This document shows, in pieces, positions 33,759-45,404 of a stretch of DNA of 64,000 nt. The translations under genes were made by a program, and so were the position numbers. The stretch is from Primulina eburnea (Eukaryota; Streptophyta; Magnoliopsida; Lamiales; Gesneriaceae): the NCBI RefSeq assembly GCF_022965805.1, contig NC_133101.1:48440342-48504341 (forward strand), written 5' to 3'. A model generated the notes under the pieces. The model ran no database searches and was not told the DNA's origin. It saw only the letters and a list, made by a program, of their open reading frames with translations. The number at the start of each line of letters is the position of its first letter. Positions within the stretch are counted from its first letter, which is position 1.

Positions 33759-33879
33759 ATTATTAATGTGAGCATTATAATGTCGGATAATACAAATTAA
33801 TTGTATTTATCCATAATTATGGCTCAACATTCATTTATGTGCTAAATATTTTAAATTTTAGGTGTTCCTCATCTTGGCT

Positions 33880-34245
33880 ACTTCGGAATCACCGTTCCTT
33901 TTCGGATGCTTCGTTTCACTTCGGATCCACCGAACGTGTTCAGATCGTCCGAACCTGACCATAGGTTCCAGAACCTCCGATTCACTCTTCGGACCATCCG
34001 AACACACATCGGATCGTCCGAACCTCCTTCCGATGTCATTAAATGTTCGCGCCTTCCCAATGCCTGCCTGTAGGACTTCGGATCCTCCGTTTACTCATCG
34101 TAGCCTCCGGTCTTGGATCGGAATGTCCGATTGTGAATCGGATCGTCCGAACTTCCTGCCAGATAACCGTTCCGTTCAAATTCCGGACCTTCCGAACTCA
34201 TGTTCGGACCGTCCGAACATGGCCTATAAATAGGCGTTCGGATCC
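33880..34245 (+). promoter_or_regulatory. Internal promoter of the third ORF of element C, with palindrome array
   Basis: About 14 palindromes of the type TTCGGA-CNTCCGAA lie here, e.g. TTCGGACCATCCGAAC at 33988, ATCGGATCGTCCGAAC at 34009 and 34137, and TTCGGACCGTCCGAAC at 34203. They lead into CCTATAAATAGGCG at 34223-34236. The LTR has the same layout: array, then TATAAATAGGCC, then a pyrimidine-rich leader. The ATG of the third ORF is 74 bases past the TATA box. I infer a second, LTR-like promoter inside the element. Confidence 0.65.
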
Positions 34246-34307
34246 TCTGATTTATTTGCTCATTCACTCCTTCTTTCTTTCCCCACACAAAACACTCACT
34301 ACTCACT

Positions 34308-35579
34308 ATGCCTCCGCGCCGTAACGCAGCTGGCCGAAATGTTCGCCCTCGTCACGGTGCCTTTCACCATGATCTTACCCAACCACCCAACCCTCGTCCT
34401 ATCCCACCTGAATTCGAAACCCGTAACATTCTGCCTGGTCGTACCCTTCACACCGAATACCTCCGTGCGAATTCCTTTACGTTGATTACTCTTATTGAGT
34501 CTCAACGTTGGGGAAACTTCTTTCTACCTTCCGTACCCGATCTCATCTACCCCTCTCTCATACATCAGTTCTATGCGAACTTTTCCCTAGTTCTTGGTGG
34601 TGATGACACTCGTGTTGTTACCATTGTTCAGGGTCGGTTCATTTCTTTTTCTACCGCCGACCTCTCCACTTGGTTCGATCTTCCTCGAGACGGACCGAGT
34701 GAGTTCTTTTCTCAGTCTTGGACTGAGAATGACCCTACTTTTGATCGAGTCACTGCCTTGACCACCATCTTCGGTCGTCCGCCTACTCCTGCCGATGACC
34801 GTCCTCATGCGAAGGACCTTCCTCCTCAGCTTCAGCTTGTTCTGAAGCTCATCACTTCTTCCATTGTTCCTCGCAGTGGAGACCTCTCCACTTGCAAGTA
34901 TCTCGATCTGTACATTCTCTATTATTTAGTCTCCCAGCGTCCTTTTAACCTTCCCCGTTTTCTTATGTACGCCATGGAGTACGCGGCTTCTTCTACTCGC
35001 GTCTCTTTTCCGTTTGGCCGGTTCATTAACCGGATTCTAGCCCATCTGGGCATTGACTTTACAGATGAAGAATCCGTGTCTATTTCTCCCCGCGAGACTA
35101 TCGACCATGATACTGTTGTTAAGATGGGACTCTCTTGGAATCCCGTCTTATCCTCTTGGGTCATCGACAAGGATCGCATCTTTGCGTCCTATCGTCCGAC
35201 CGAACACTTTCATGTTCCCTTCGGTCTCCTTCCTCCTCACGTTCAGACGAGAGGATTTCCCGCTGGTCCCCCTACTACGGGTACCACTCCTACCCCTTCG
35301 TTTGATATTCCCTCTACATCCCATCAGCGTGTTCCCGACCCTATTAGCACTCCTTTGATGACCATGGATGACCTTCCTCATGGCTTCACTCCGCCTGCTC
35401 CCTCTGGACCCTACGATCGGATTTTCGAGTATCTCGAGCGATTGGAGACTCGTTTCGACACTCGTTTTTCTCTTTTAGAGTCTACCTTAGAGCGCCATCA
35501 TACTGAGACTTCCTCGCGTCTTGATTCCATCGAGGCTGAGATGAGGAGCCATAGAGAGTCGCGGGATGCGGATTCTTAG
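34308..35579 (+). CDS. Third ORF of element C, 423 aa, env-position plant retroelement protein
   Basis: The ATG at 34308 (MPPRRNAAGRNVRP) follows an internal TATA box. The frame is open to 35579. The N-terminus is basic and Pro-rich; residues about 45-280 form a globular domain (RWGNFFLPSVPDLIYPSLIH, VQGRFISFSTADLSTWFDLP, LKLITSSIVPRSGDLSTCKY, VSFPFGRFINRILAHLGIDF) of the kind annotated as a plant transposon/retroelement protein domain. A Pro/Thr-rich linker leads to a C-terminal coiled coil (about 370-415, LERLETRFDTRFSLLESTLE). No signal peptide or membrane anchor is seen. The order domain, linker, coiled coil is the same as in SIRE-A and SIRE-2b, so the proteins are probably homologous. 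Function unknown. Confidence 0.85.
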   Translation: MPPRRNAAGRNVRPRHGAFHHDLTQPPNPRPIPPEFETRNILPGRTLHTEYLRANSFTLITLIESQRWGNFFLPSVPDLIYPSLIHQFYANFSLVLGGDDTRVVTIVQGRFISFSTADLSTWFDLPRDGPSEFFSQSWTENDPTFDRVTALTTIFGRPPTPADDRPHAKDLPPQLQLVLKLITSSIVPRSGDLSTCKYLDLYILYYLVSQRPFNLPRFLMYAMEYAASSTRVSFPFGRFINRILAHLGIDFTDEESVSISPRETIDHDTVVKMGLSWNPVLSSWVIDKDRIFASYRPTEHFHVPFGLLPPHVQTRGFPAGPPTTGTTPTPSFDIPSTSHQRVPDPISTPLMTMDDLPHGFTPPAPSGPYDRIFEYLERLETRFDTRFSLLESTLERHHTETSSRLDSIEAEMRSHRESRDADS

Positions 35580-35884
35580 CTTGTTTTTGTTATTTTTGTT
35601 TATTTTATCTTGATGTATCATTGTATAAAAGACTTATTTATTAGTGGATATTTTACCTGTTTATTTGTCTCTCTTTATGCTTATGTCTTTTTGATTATCG
35701 CAAAAAGGGGGAGAATTTATTTGGTTAAAATTGCTATTAAATGGTTATTAAATAAATTCGCCTTAATTCAACCTCTTAGACTTGTTATTTGATTAAGGGG
35801 GAGTTATTTAATAACATTTAGATTATGTTGATTATTGTTTCTCAATTTTTAACCAAGTTTTGTGATCATCAAAAAGGGGGAGAT
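35580..35884 (+). other. 3' untranslated region and polypurine tracts of element C
   Basis: There is no gene. Three polypurine tracts occur: AAAAAGGGGGAGA at 35702, AAGGGGGAG at 35795 and the true PPT AAAAAGGGGGAGAT at 35871-35884, next to the 3' LTR. The first and third share their flank (GATYATC before the purines), so they arose by duplication. Confidence 0.8.
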
Positions 35885-37037
35885 TGTTACGCCTTAAACG
35901 CATACAAATCTCGAGGATGAGATTAATGTTTTTAATGCTGTAACATATCCCAAAGTTTTTGTTTTGATGATACCAAAACTTGGCTTAAAAATGTACTAAT
36001 GTTTTATATTGAGGCATGCAGGAAATTAAGAACAAAGTTAAGTTCGGAAGATCCGAAGTTGGTTCGGACGTTCCGAAAAGGTGCCGATCAGAAGCAAAGT
36101 AGAAGCTGTTCGGAAGCTGCGAGGAGCCAGTTCGGACGTTCCGAAGACGTGATCGGACGTTCCGAACACAAGCAATCAAATCACTTCAATGCGGAGACAA
36201 ATTGATCTGACTGTTGATTGAGTAGATTTCGGACGCTACGAAGGACATGATCGGACGCTACGAAGTGTTGAAGATTTCAAATCTCCGGAAACGCGGGAAT
36301 GTTCGGACGGTACGAACTTGAGTTCGGACCTTCCGAAGCTGTTCATACACTGTCTGAAAGAACTGTTCGGAAGAAACGTAGTTTGATCGGTCCCTCCGAA
36401 GCATATGTTCGGACCCTACGAAGTCAAGAACGGACGATCCGAAGTCATCCCAGAATTACGCAAATTGATTTCAATCACATCGGACGTTCCGAAGCATAAA
36501 CAGAAGATCCGAACCTTGGCGTCCAAGACTAGTATAAATAGGCCTTTGAGGATGCATTCTCAATCATCCCACTCCACTCTCTCTTGTCTCTTACAAAGCT
36601 TTCTACTATCTTTTGTGTGCGTTGATTAAAAGAGTTGTAATATCAAAAGAGTTGTAGAAAAAGAGTGAAAGTAATACTCTCGAGTGGGTTGTAAAGTTCG
36701 TGGCTATCCTTGGAGCCCTCAAGGCCAAGTAGACGCATCGAGGCGTGGTTGTAAAAGCTAGCTTGGAGCTCCTAAAGCCAAGTCGATATAGTGATACCTC
36801 GATCCTCATCGAGAAGGGGAGACGTAGACGATTCTTCGTCGAACTTCCATAAACATCTCTATCCCTCTTTACTTTACGCATTTACTTTACTACGCATTTA
36901 TTTTACGCACTTACTTTACGCATTCATTTTTTATTTGTGATTGTCCCTCAAGTCTTCCGCTTGCAATTTTTGCAAACTCGTTTTAAAAACGCTAAAGGGC
37001 CTAAAAGAACCTATTCACCCCCCCTTTAGGTTCTTCA
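35885..37037 (+). repeat. 3' LTR of element C (1153 bp)
   Basis: It has the same length and text as 27985-29137, including the palindrome array (36040-36520) and TATA box (36533). It is followed by the duplication GAAGA (37038-37042), after which the B Gag-Pol frame resumes. Confidence 0.95.
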
Positions 37038-37042
37038 GAAGA

Positions 37043-40000
37043 GCAAGCACAAGATGCACCAGATGATGTTATAGCAGGTAACTGCTCTCTTTATGGTTAT
37101 CCTGCTTATATCTTGATAGATACAGGTGCATCGCATACATTCATTTCAGAGCGATTTGCATTGTTGCATTCTTTGCCTGTTGAGTCTTTGCTAGATGTTG
37201 TGTCTATTAATTCTCCGTTGGGAAGTGGATTGATATCTATAACTACGGTTAAACATTGCATTCTACAGTTTGAGGGGCATGAAATTGACCTAGATTGTAT
37301 AGTGTTGGGTCTAGCTGATTTTGATTGTATAGTCGGTATTGACATGCTAACGAAGTATAGAGCTACCGTGGATTGTTTCCACAAGATTGTCAGATTCAGA
37401 CCCGAGATGACAGACGAGTGGAAATTCTACGGGAAGGGTTCCAGATCTCGGATTCCCTTGATTTCGGCTCTTACTATGAACAGATTATTGCAAAAAGGAG
37501 CAGATGGTTTCTTTATTTATGCTTTAGACATGCAGAAGTCGAGCCCGACATTGGCAGATATACCAGTAGTGCGGGAATTTGCTGATATTTTTCCAGACGA
37601 GATCCCAGGATTACCTCCGGTTCGTGAGGTAGACTTTAGTATTGATCTTACACCAGGTACCGTCCCTATTTCGAGAGCTCCGTATAGGATGGCACCCATT
37701 GAACTAAAAGAATTAAAAGCACAATTAGAAGATCTTCTGGCCAAGGGATATATCAGACCTAGTGTATCTCCTTGGGGCGCTCCGGTGCTGTTTGTGCGGA
37801 AGAAAGACGGTTCGATGCGATTGTGTATAGACTACCGGCAGCTGAACAAGGCAACGATCAAGAATAAATATCCTTTGCCTAGGATTGATGATTTATTTGA
37901 TCAGTTGCAGGGATCCTCCGTGTATTCGAAGATTGATTTGCGTTCTGGATATCATCAGCTCAGAGTTCGAAATGTAGATATACCGAAGACAGCATTTCGA
38001 ACCAGGTATGGACATTATGAATTTATTGTCATGCCTTTTGGTTTAACCAATGCTCCTGCGGTATTTATGGGCTTGATGAACCAAGTGTTTCAGAGGTATT
38101 TAGATGAATTTGTGATTGTCTTCATTGATGACATTTTGGTGTATTCGAAAAATAGAAATGAGCATGCAGAGCATCTCAGAATTGTTTTGCAGACGTTGAG
38201 AAACGAGCGACTGTATGCGAAATTGTCAAAGTGTGAGTTTTGGTTGAATCGAGTTGTATTCTTGGGGCATATCATTTCTGGAGATGTTATTTATGTTGAC
38301 CCAAGTAAAGTGGAAGCTGTGATCAGTTGGTCGAGACCGACTTCTGTGCCAGAAATACGCAGTTTCATGGGCTTAGCCGGATACTACAGAAGATTTATCA
38401 AAGATTTCTCCAGTATTGCAAAGCCAATAACGCAATTGACGCAAAAGAATGCACCATTTGTTTGGTCAGAGGAGTGCGAGTCTAGCTTCATGGAATTGAA
38501 GAAAAGGCTGACTAGTGCTCCAGTACTGACGATACCTTCAGGTACGGGTGATTTCGTTGTATATTGTGATGCTTCTCATAGAGGTTTGGGATGTGTTCTT
38601 ATGCAGCGAGGCCATGTGATCGCATACGCCTCGAGACAATTGAAGCCACATGAAGTTCGATACCCCATACATGATCTGGAATTGGCGGCTATCGTATTTG
38701 CACTAAAGATTTGGCGTCATTATCTCTACGGCGAGAAATTTGAGATCTTTTCCGATCACAAGAGCCTAAAGTACCTATTCTCTCAATCAGAATTGAATAT
38801 GAGGCAGCGTAGATGGCTTGATCTGCTAAAAGACTTTGATTGTGAAATCAAATATTATCCAGGAAAGTCCAACGCAGCAGCAGATGCCTTGAGTCGGAAG
38901 GTATGTGCCTTGTCCTTATCGACGATAGGTGTTACAAAGTTAGTTGAAAGTTGCTGTTGTTCTGGATTAGCATTTGATACAGATAAGAAGCCACTACGAC
39001 TTACTGCTATTCAAGTTGAGCCGGACTTGATCAGGAGGATTAAAGAAGCTCAACGAACCGATCAAAATGTACAAAAATCGATCCAAATGGTCAGATCAGG
39101 GCATGTATCAGAATATCAGGTACGTGATCATGTGTTGTACGTCAATAACCGTCTTGTAGTGCCAGATGTTCCAGATTTGAAACATCAGATTATGTCCAAA
39201 GCACACTGCAGTCGGTTCAGCATTCATCCTGGTGGCAGGAAGATGTACAATGATTTAAAGACACAGTTCTGGTGGAAACAGATGAAGTCAGACATCGCAG
39301 AGTATGTGTCTAAATGCTTGAACTGCCAACAGGTGAAAGCCGAGAGGAAGAAGCCGGGAGGTTTACTTCAGAGCTTATCTATTCCAGAATGGAAATGGGA
39401 CCACATTTCCATGGATTTTGTGACGAAGTTACCTCGAACATCCAGAGGCTGCGATGCGATTTGGGTTATTATTGACAGATTGACGAAATCTGCTTGTTTC
39501 ATTCCATACAAAATGACGTATAGACAAGACCAGATGGCGGAGATATATATTCGAGAGGTAGTCAGGTTGCATGGAGTGCCAAAGTCCATCGTATCAGATC
39601 GTGATCCACGATTCACTTCGCACTTCTGGCACAGTTTACAGCAGGCCTTAGGTACGACATTACACCTGAGTACTGCTTACCATCCTCAGACAGATGGACA
39701 GTCAGAGCGGACTATCCAGACTTTAGAGGATATGTTGAGAGCCGTCGTGCTAGATTTCGGCATTGGTTGGCAAGATTCTCTACCTCTTTGCGAATTTTCT
39801 TACAATAACAGCTATCAGACGAGCATTGAAATGGCACCGTTTGAAGCTTTGTATGGCAAGAAGTGCAGATCTCCGCTATATTGGGATGATATCTCAGATG
39901 TACCAGAACTTGGGCCAGATATGATTCGTGACATGACTGAGAAGGTAAAAGTTATTCAGAAGAGGATGAAGACAGCACAAGATCGACAAGCAAAGTATGC

Positions 40001-40451
40001 CAATATCAGACGTAGACCGTTAGTATTCGAGGCAGGAGATAGAGTATTCTTAAAGATTTCTCCATTCAGAGGCGTTGTTCGATTTGGCAAACGCGGGAAA
40101 CTATCTTCTCGATACATTGGTCCTTACGAGATTCTTGAGAAGATTGGCGATCGAGCTTATCGACTTGCACTTCCTCCTTCTCTATCCGGGATACATGATG
40201 TCTTTCATGTATCGATGTTGCGTAAGTATATGCCAGATGTTTCTCATGTAATTCAACCTGACGAAGCTGAACTTGATCAGACATTGAGCTATGTGGAACA
40301 ACCGATACAGATCCTTGATCGGAAAGAAAAGAGGCTCAGAACGAAGATTATTCCACTTGTGAAAGTTCAGTGGAGTCGTCATGGCATCGAAGAAGCGACG
40401 TGGGAGACGGAAGCAATTATGCGACAGAAACACCCTGAGCTATTTATATGA
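37043..40451 (+). CDS. Pol part of the Gag-Pol frame of Ty3 element B
   Basis: The frame resumes here and is open to 40451. The protease site is [13 protein letters not shown] (37113). [21 protein letters not shown] (37777), [16 protein letters not shown], active site [10 protein letters not shown] near 38119. RNase H begins near [16 protein letters not shown] (38552). Integrase: H-H-C-C zinc domain around IHPGGRKM...CLNCQQ (39220-39330), core SMDFVTKLP (39409), [13 protein letters not shown] (39591), [10 protein letters not shown] (39690). The C-terminus has a chromodomain, [20 protein letters not shown] near 40361-40420, which marks it as a chromovirus. No internal stop; only the C insertion breaks it. 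Confidence 0.95.
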
Positions 40452-40538
40452 TGTAAGTAACTCTTCAGTATTGATTATATTACTTGTCATGGATATTTGA
40501 TAATTTACCTGCGAGTTCGAGGACGAACTTATATCTTA

Positions 40539-40550
40539 GAGGGGGAGAAA
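40539..40550 (+). other. Polypurine tract of element B
   Basis: GAGGGGGAGAAA directly precedes the 3' LTR at 40551. Confidence 0.9.
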
Positions 40551-42380
40551 TGTAATGCCCAAGATTTTATAACATGTTAGTTTGAGATTATTGATTTTGA
40601 GTGGACATGATTATAACCAGGTTATTTTAAGATTAAATTGAGATAATAATAGAATAATAGAGTTGGGCGAAAGTGACTCGCCCGGGCGGACGTTTTTGAC
40701 CGCCCGAGCGAGAGTGCCTAGGAGAAGAGGGCCGAGATTCACTCGCCCGGGCGGATGTTTTTGACCGCCCGAGCGAGGCTGCTGGATGGGCGAGGGCCGC
40801 GAATTACTCGCCCGGGCGGCAACTTTTGACCGCCCGAGCGAGAGCCGTGTACAGCCAAGGATTTGCCATGTGTTTCGAGACATGCAAGATATATATATAA
40901 CATGCACGTTTTCTCTTCATTCCAGCATAATTTCAGACGTTCAGAGGAGAGAAACTTCATGGTCTTGCAACTTTTAATTTGGGGTTTTACAAGATTTAGC
41001 CATCCAAACCTTAATCCGATTGCGGTTTTGAACTCCTCTCATCATTAGCTACACGGTGACGTAAGTTTTCTTCGATTCCAGCATGTTTAGAAATATATGT
41101 GTTGGGAGAATTATGATTTAAGCTTAAGAATGTGTTCTTGTAGTTATTGACACCGTAGAAACGCAAGCGGATTGTAAAACAGATATCGTATGTGATAGTT
41201 TCGAATTCCAGTATATGTTGCATATAGATTGTGCAGATTTTTGAGGATATGATGTACTTGTGAGATCGATTATTGATCGTTGAGATTGGATATTAGTCTA
41301 TGTTGATATATGTTGAGAAATTGATTGACCGGTATCGAGAATTACGTCGTTATGCCGTCAAATGTATTGAGATCACGTAGTAACTTGGTTATGTGTTGAT
41401 TTAGATTAGAAATTGATAGAGTGCGTATCCACATTTCCATTTCAGATTCGTATTGACGACCGTGACAGCGATTCTACGACGAAAGGTATAGTACATGTTT
41501 TGTTTGGGGAATCACGACTCAAATGAGATCACATTTGAGTTTCCCAACCAAAATCACATACTTGTTTTATTGTTCATACCTTGATATGATTATGATTGTT
41601 ATAGATTGGTTTATAGAACTTGTATGCAGATCTTGCTATGCTTTGTTTACAGATCATGTAGCATTGCATTATGCTTGTTTACAGATTTTGTATTCATGCA
41701 TTAAGATAGGGCAGTCTGGAGATCAGGCAGACTACTAGATGTTCGGCGATATCTCAGCTTAGGGGAAGATCACCGCCCCTATTGTAGACGCGGATACAGA
41801 TCAGGCCGAAGTCTAGGAATAAGACGTACAGCACCTCGATTGGTAGGGTAGGTGACAGCCAGTGACGTCTTATTCACAACGGGATCCCTAGAGTTGTAGT
41901 CGAGTCGCATCTAGACATGATTAGGCTCGCATTGCATGATTATATATGAATGACATTCATATTAGCATGTTTCCTGTTTTGGATTGTTTATATGCATGTT
42001 ACATGTTTATACTGGGATTTGTTCTCACCGGTTTTCCGGCTGTTGTTATGTCTGTATGTGTGCATAACAACAGGTGGGGCAGGATCTGGGTCACGACAGA
42101 GATGAGCGATGGACATAGCGTGGTGATCACGGGCCTAGCAGATGGACTAGTAGAGTTACTTTTATCTTGTACTGTATTTCACTACAAGTTACAGAGGATG
42201 GATTAAAACAAGAAATGTTGTATCCTATGTTTGTATATTACGTTTGCATGTTGTAAAATAAATAAAGAACTGATGTTGTTTAGTTACATTTGAGTAATGT
42301 AAACAGCGAAAATTTGACCCACTTTTATCTTATTGATCCATTTAATCCCAAGAAAAAGAATTAGAGCCCGGGTCCCCACA
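40551..42380 (+). repeat. 3' LTR of element B (1830 bp)
   Basis: It is nearly identical to 24778-26608, with one missing base near 41361. It carries the same three hairpins (40677-40842). The duplication AAAAC follows at 42381, then the SIRE-2b RT frame resumes with QASRAWYDT. Confidence 0.95.
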
Positions 42381-42385
42381 AAAAC

Positions 42386-43454
42386 AAGCATCAAGGGCAT
42401 GGTATGATACTTTAACAAAATTTTTCCTTGATCAAGACTTCTCGATTAGAACGGTTCATAAAACATTGTTTAGATTTTCAAAAGATGATCATTCATTATT
42501 TGTGAAAATATATGTTTATGATATTATATTTGGATCAATAATCCTAAATTGTGTGAGATATTCTCCAAGTTAATTCAGGATCATTTTGAAATGGGCATGA
42601 TGGGAGAATTAAACTTATTTCTAGGACTGCAAGTGAAGCAGTCAGAAAATGACATCTTCAATAACCAAGCTAAATACACTAGATGCGTGCTAAAGAAGTT
42701 TGGTATGGAGAATTGCTCTAAAGCTGATACTCCAATGAGCTCAATAATGAAATTGGACAAATATGAAGGGGCAACCTCAGTAGACAGAACCATGTACTGC
42801 GGATTAATTGGTTCGCTGTTGAATCTAATCGGTAGCCAGCCAGACATCATGTTTACGGTTTGTTTATGTGCATGTTTTCAAACCAATCCTATGAAATCAC
42901 ATTATATTGTTGTTAAACGTATTTTTAAATATCTTAAAGGTACTACTATTGTGGGTCTTTGGTATCCCAAAGATTCAAGTTTTAATCTTGTAGGATATTC
43001 AGACGCGGATTACGCATGATGCAAAATTGAACGGAAGAGCACCATCAGTTCATTTCAGTTTTTGGGCGATAGACTAATATTTTAGTTCAGCTAGAAACAA
43101 ACTTTAATTGCCACATCAATCGCTGAAGCAGAGTATCTTGCAGTTGGAAGTTATTGTGCTCAAATGTTGTGCATGCAACAGCAGCTTAAAGACAATGAAA
43201 TTCAAATTGCTGAATCTCATATCGTCTGTGACAACACAAGTGCAATGACAATCACATACAATCATGTCTTGCACTCTTGAACAAAGCACATTGGCGTTAG
43301 ACATCATTTTATCCGAGAACATGTAATCAAGAAAGAGATTCGTTTTGAATATGTCCCAACAGATCAGCAGGCAGCAGACATATTCACCAAACTGCTGTCA
43401 GATGCTAAGTTTTCTTACTTCCGAAATATTCTTGGATTAATTGATTTATCTTAA
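42386..43454 (+). pseudogene. RT and RNase H of SIRE-2b pol (continued)
   Basis: The frame picks up exactly where 24777 stopped (K-QASRAWYDTLTKFFLDQD). The RT active site near 42510 reads YVYDIIFG, with Tyr for the first catalytic Asp of YVDD. A frameshift follows near 42540. An open frame 42549-43019 carries MGMMGELNLFLGLQVKQ and SDADYA. RNase H motifs continue with stops (43017, 43084, 43279) to ADIFTKLLSD and LGLIDLS, ending at 43452-43454. Dead. Confidence 0.88.
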
Positions 43455-43554
43455 TCTCTTTAACATTTTTATATGTTGATTCATTTCCAAGATTAAGCGC
43501 AGGAAATAATAATCAGAAAGCATAAAAAGAAACATGCGATAAACATAATAAAAT

Positions 43555-43560
43555 TTTATT
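43555..43560 (-). terminator. Minus-strand AATAAA signal behind the SIRE-2b antisense ORF
   Basis: The minus strand reads TCAATAAAAT about 62 bases past the antisense stop (43622), at the same place as in SIRE-2a. Confidence 0.4.
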
Positions 43561-43621
43561 GATAATATTGGGATTTTACAGTGGCTATTTCCCTATCGAC
43601 AACCTCCCTCCAGCAGCACAT

Positions 43622-43969
43622 TCATAAACTTATCCCGCCGGTGAATGTCTTCAGAAAATCTTCTATGAAGGCAATCATTCTCAGAACCTTCTGCTCCTTG
43701 AGGAGTATCAGGAGATAGACACCTTCATTATAAAATATGTCAGCAGCATGGGCGACACCGAGGTGCCGCCAATACTTCCTTTCCCGTGCCACAAGTTTCC
43801 TTGCGGAAACAGGCACTCCTTGAAGAAAGGACTGGAACTCCTGGAATTTTCTCTAGCTGGACAACGTTTTCTCTAGAATGTTGTCCTCTAGCTTCATCTG
43901 AGCTGCCACTATTGACTCCAGGAACTCCTCCTCCATGTCTGGTTCTCTTGAACTGATTGCCTTGTCCAT
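43622..43969 (-). pseudogene. Antisense ORF of SIRE-2b (one in-frame stop)
   Basis: On the minus strand the ATG at 43969 (MDKAISSREPDMEEEFLESI) opens a 115-codon frame with one TAG after EKTLSS (the Trp codon of SIRE-2a). It ends FTGGISL with a stop at 43622. It has the same length as the SIRE-2a copy, no indel between them, and a stop at a different codon; several of the differences I read are conservative in protein. A minus-strand TATA (GTCTATAAGTA) lies about 75 bases upstream. No family recognised. Confidence 0.6.
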
Positions 43970-44699
43970 TGATCTTGCCTTAATATTATATTATCTGCTC
44001 TTAAAAGTTTTCAGTGATGTCTTGACTAACTGGTTTGCTCGTACTTATAGACTCAAACCATATGAAAGGGTCGTGATCATCATTATGACTCATTGACAAG
44101 AGAATATGTAGAGATCTCTGTTAATCTTCGACGGTTCATTTTCCAAGGATAAGCTCATTTAACCATATTTATGCATGTATTGAGGGGAAAATATCCGTTA
44201 AGTCAATAAATTAATCGGTTAAAAGAAACGTGTTTTCAACCGTTGCTGTTGAAAAATGGACTACCTATTTTTATTATGTGACTCAACCGCTTACCCACTA
44301 ATCACATTAAAGCAACCGGATCGTTTTTATGTACCGAGCACGTTTCTCCACGTCATTGCGTAAAAAATCACACAACTCTCTGATTGCCCTACATGACGTG
44401 ACAATTATCTTCTTAAAATTTGAAATAACTCATTATACCGCCGTCTGAAATTTTTCAAATTTTAAAAATCCCTCCATTGACAATCCTCCACATTGACTGA
44501 TTTGTTCTTCCCTGAACCGGATATACTCACATGAACTTTGCAATATCATTTTTACTCTATTACAATCATTTACTATCCTTGGACTTGATGACTCTAAGAT
44601 TTTTGTTTGAAAAGATTGTATTGCGGATTTTATCATTCAAACTTATCTTGAAAAGATTATCTTGCAGATTTACTACCAGTTGCTAGATTACCGACTTTA
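43970..44699. promoter_or_regulatory. Divergent promoter block of SIRE-2b
   Basis: No gene. The minus-strand TATA GAGTCTATAAGTACG is at 44041-44054, upstream of the antisense ORF. CAACCGTTGCTGTTG near 44238, GAGCACGT and CCACGTCA near 44335-44360 and ATGACGTGAC near 44393 are MYB-core and bZIP-type sites facing the third ORF. The N-terminal codons of the third ORF seem deleted before 44700, so its plus-strand TATA is not clear here. Confidence 0.45.
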
Positions 44700-45404
44700 C
44701 TACTCTTCCAGAGGGCAACATTGAGCTTTGGAGAATTAACTTCTCTTTCTCTAACTCTCCGATCTCTTCTCCAACTTTCCAGAAACGGGATCTGGAAATT
44801 GAATTCAGATTGTTGGCTGATGTAATGACAAAGGGGATTCTCGCCAAGGCTAGTGCATATGGAAAATTCACTCTGGAAAAGTTCTTTTTCATGGCCACCA
44901 TTGCATCAAATCTTAAAATCAACTGGTCTGATGTCTTGTTCAAAACACTTGTTGCCATGATAAATAAAGAGAATCAGTCTCAAGGATTTACAGTTCAAAT
45001 TTTCCATCTACTAATTTGGAAAAAAGTCCAACCAGTGGATATCGTTGAACTTGGAAAGACAACTGGACAACGGTCGAAAATTTTATATAGAAAAATCTTC
45101 CAACCGATGAAGAGATAGTCTTTGTCAAAATAGAGAATGGAATTGAATTTGTTAAGCAAAATAAGATGGATGTGCCTCCCAACGGCACTAACAGAAAGAA
45201 GAATCGAAGGATGATGTACCAGTCACGAAAGTCTTTAAGAAGAAATGGTCAGAAAAGCCTAAATTTGAAAAAATCAAGAAGATCAAGCATCTTTCTGCAC
45301 AGTTGCTTTCTCCTCTGATCCCCGCAATTAAAGCAACAAAACTTGAAGGGATTAAGATCGCTGAACCAGAGATCACATCCTCCTTCTCCGGTATTCATGT
45401 TCTC
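44700..45404 (+). pseudogene. Third ORF of SIRE-2b, first part (before element E)
   Basis: The recognisable core starts near 44785 (DLEIEFRLLADVMTKGILAK) and continues with LEKFFFMATIASNLKINWSD and the INKENQSQGFTVQI block to about 45010, matching the LLADIVAKG block of SIRE-A. A stop at 45116 and frameshifts follow. A Lys-rich linker runs to 45404, where element E is inserted. The N-terminus is missing or decayed. Confidence 0.7.
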
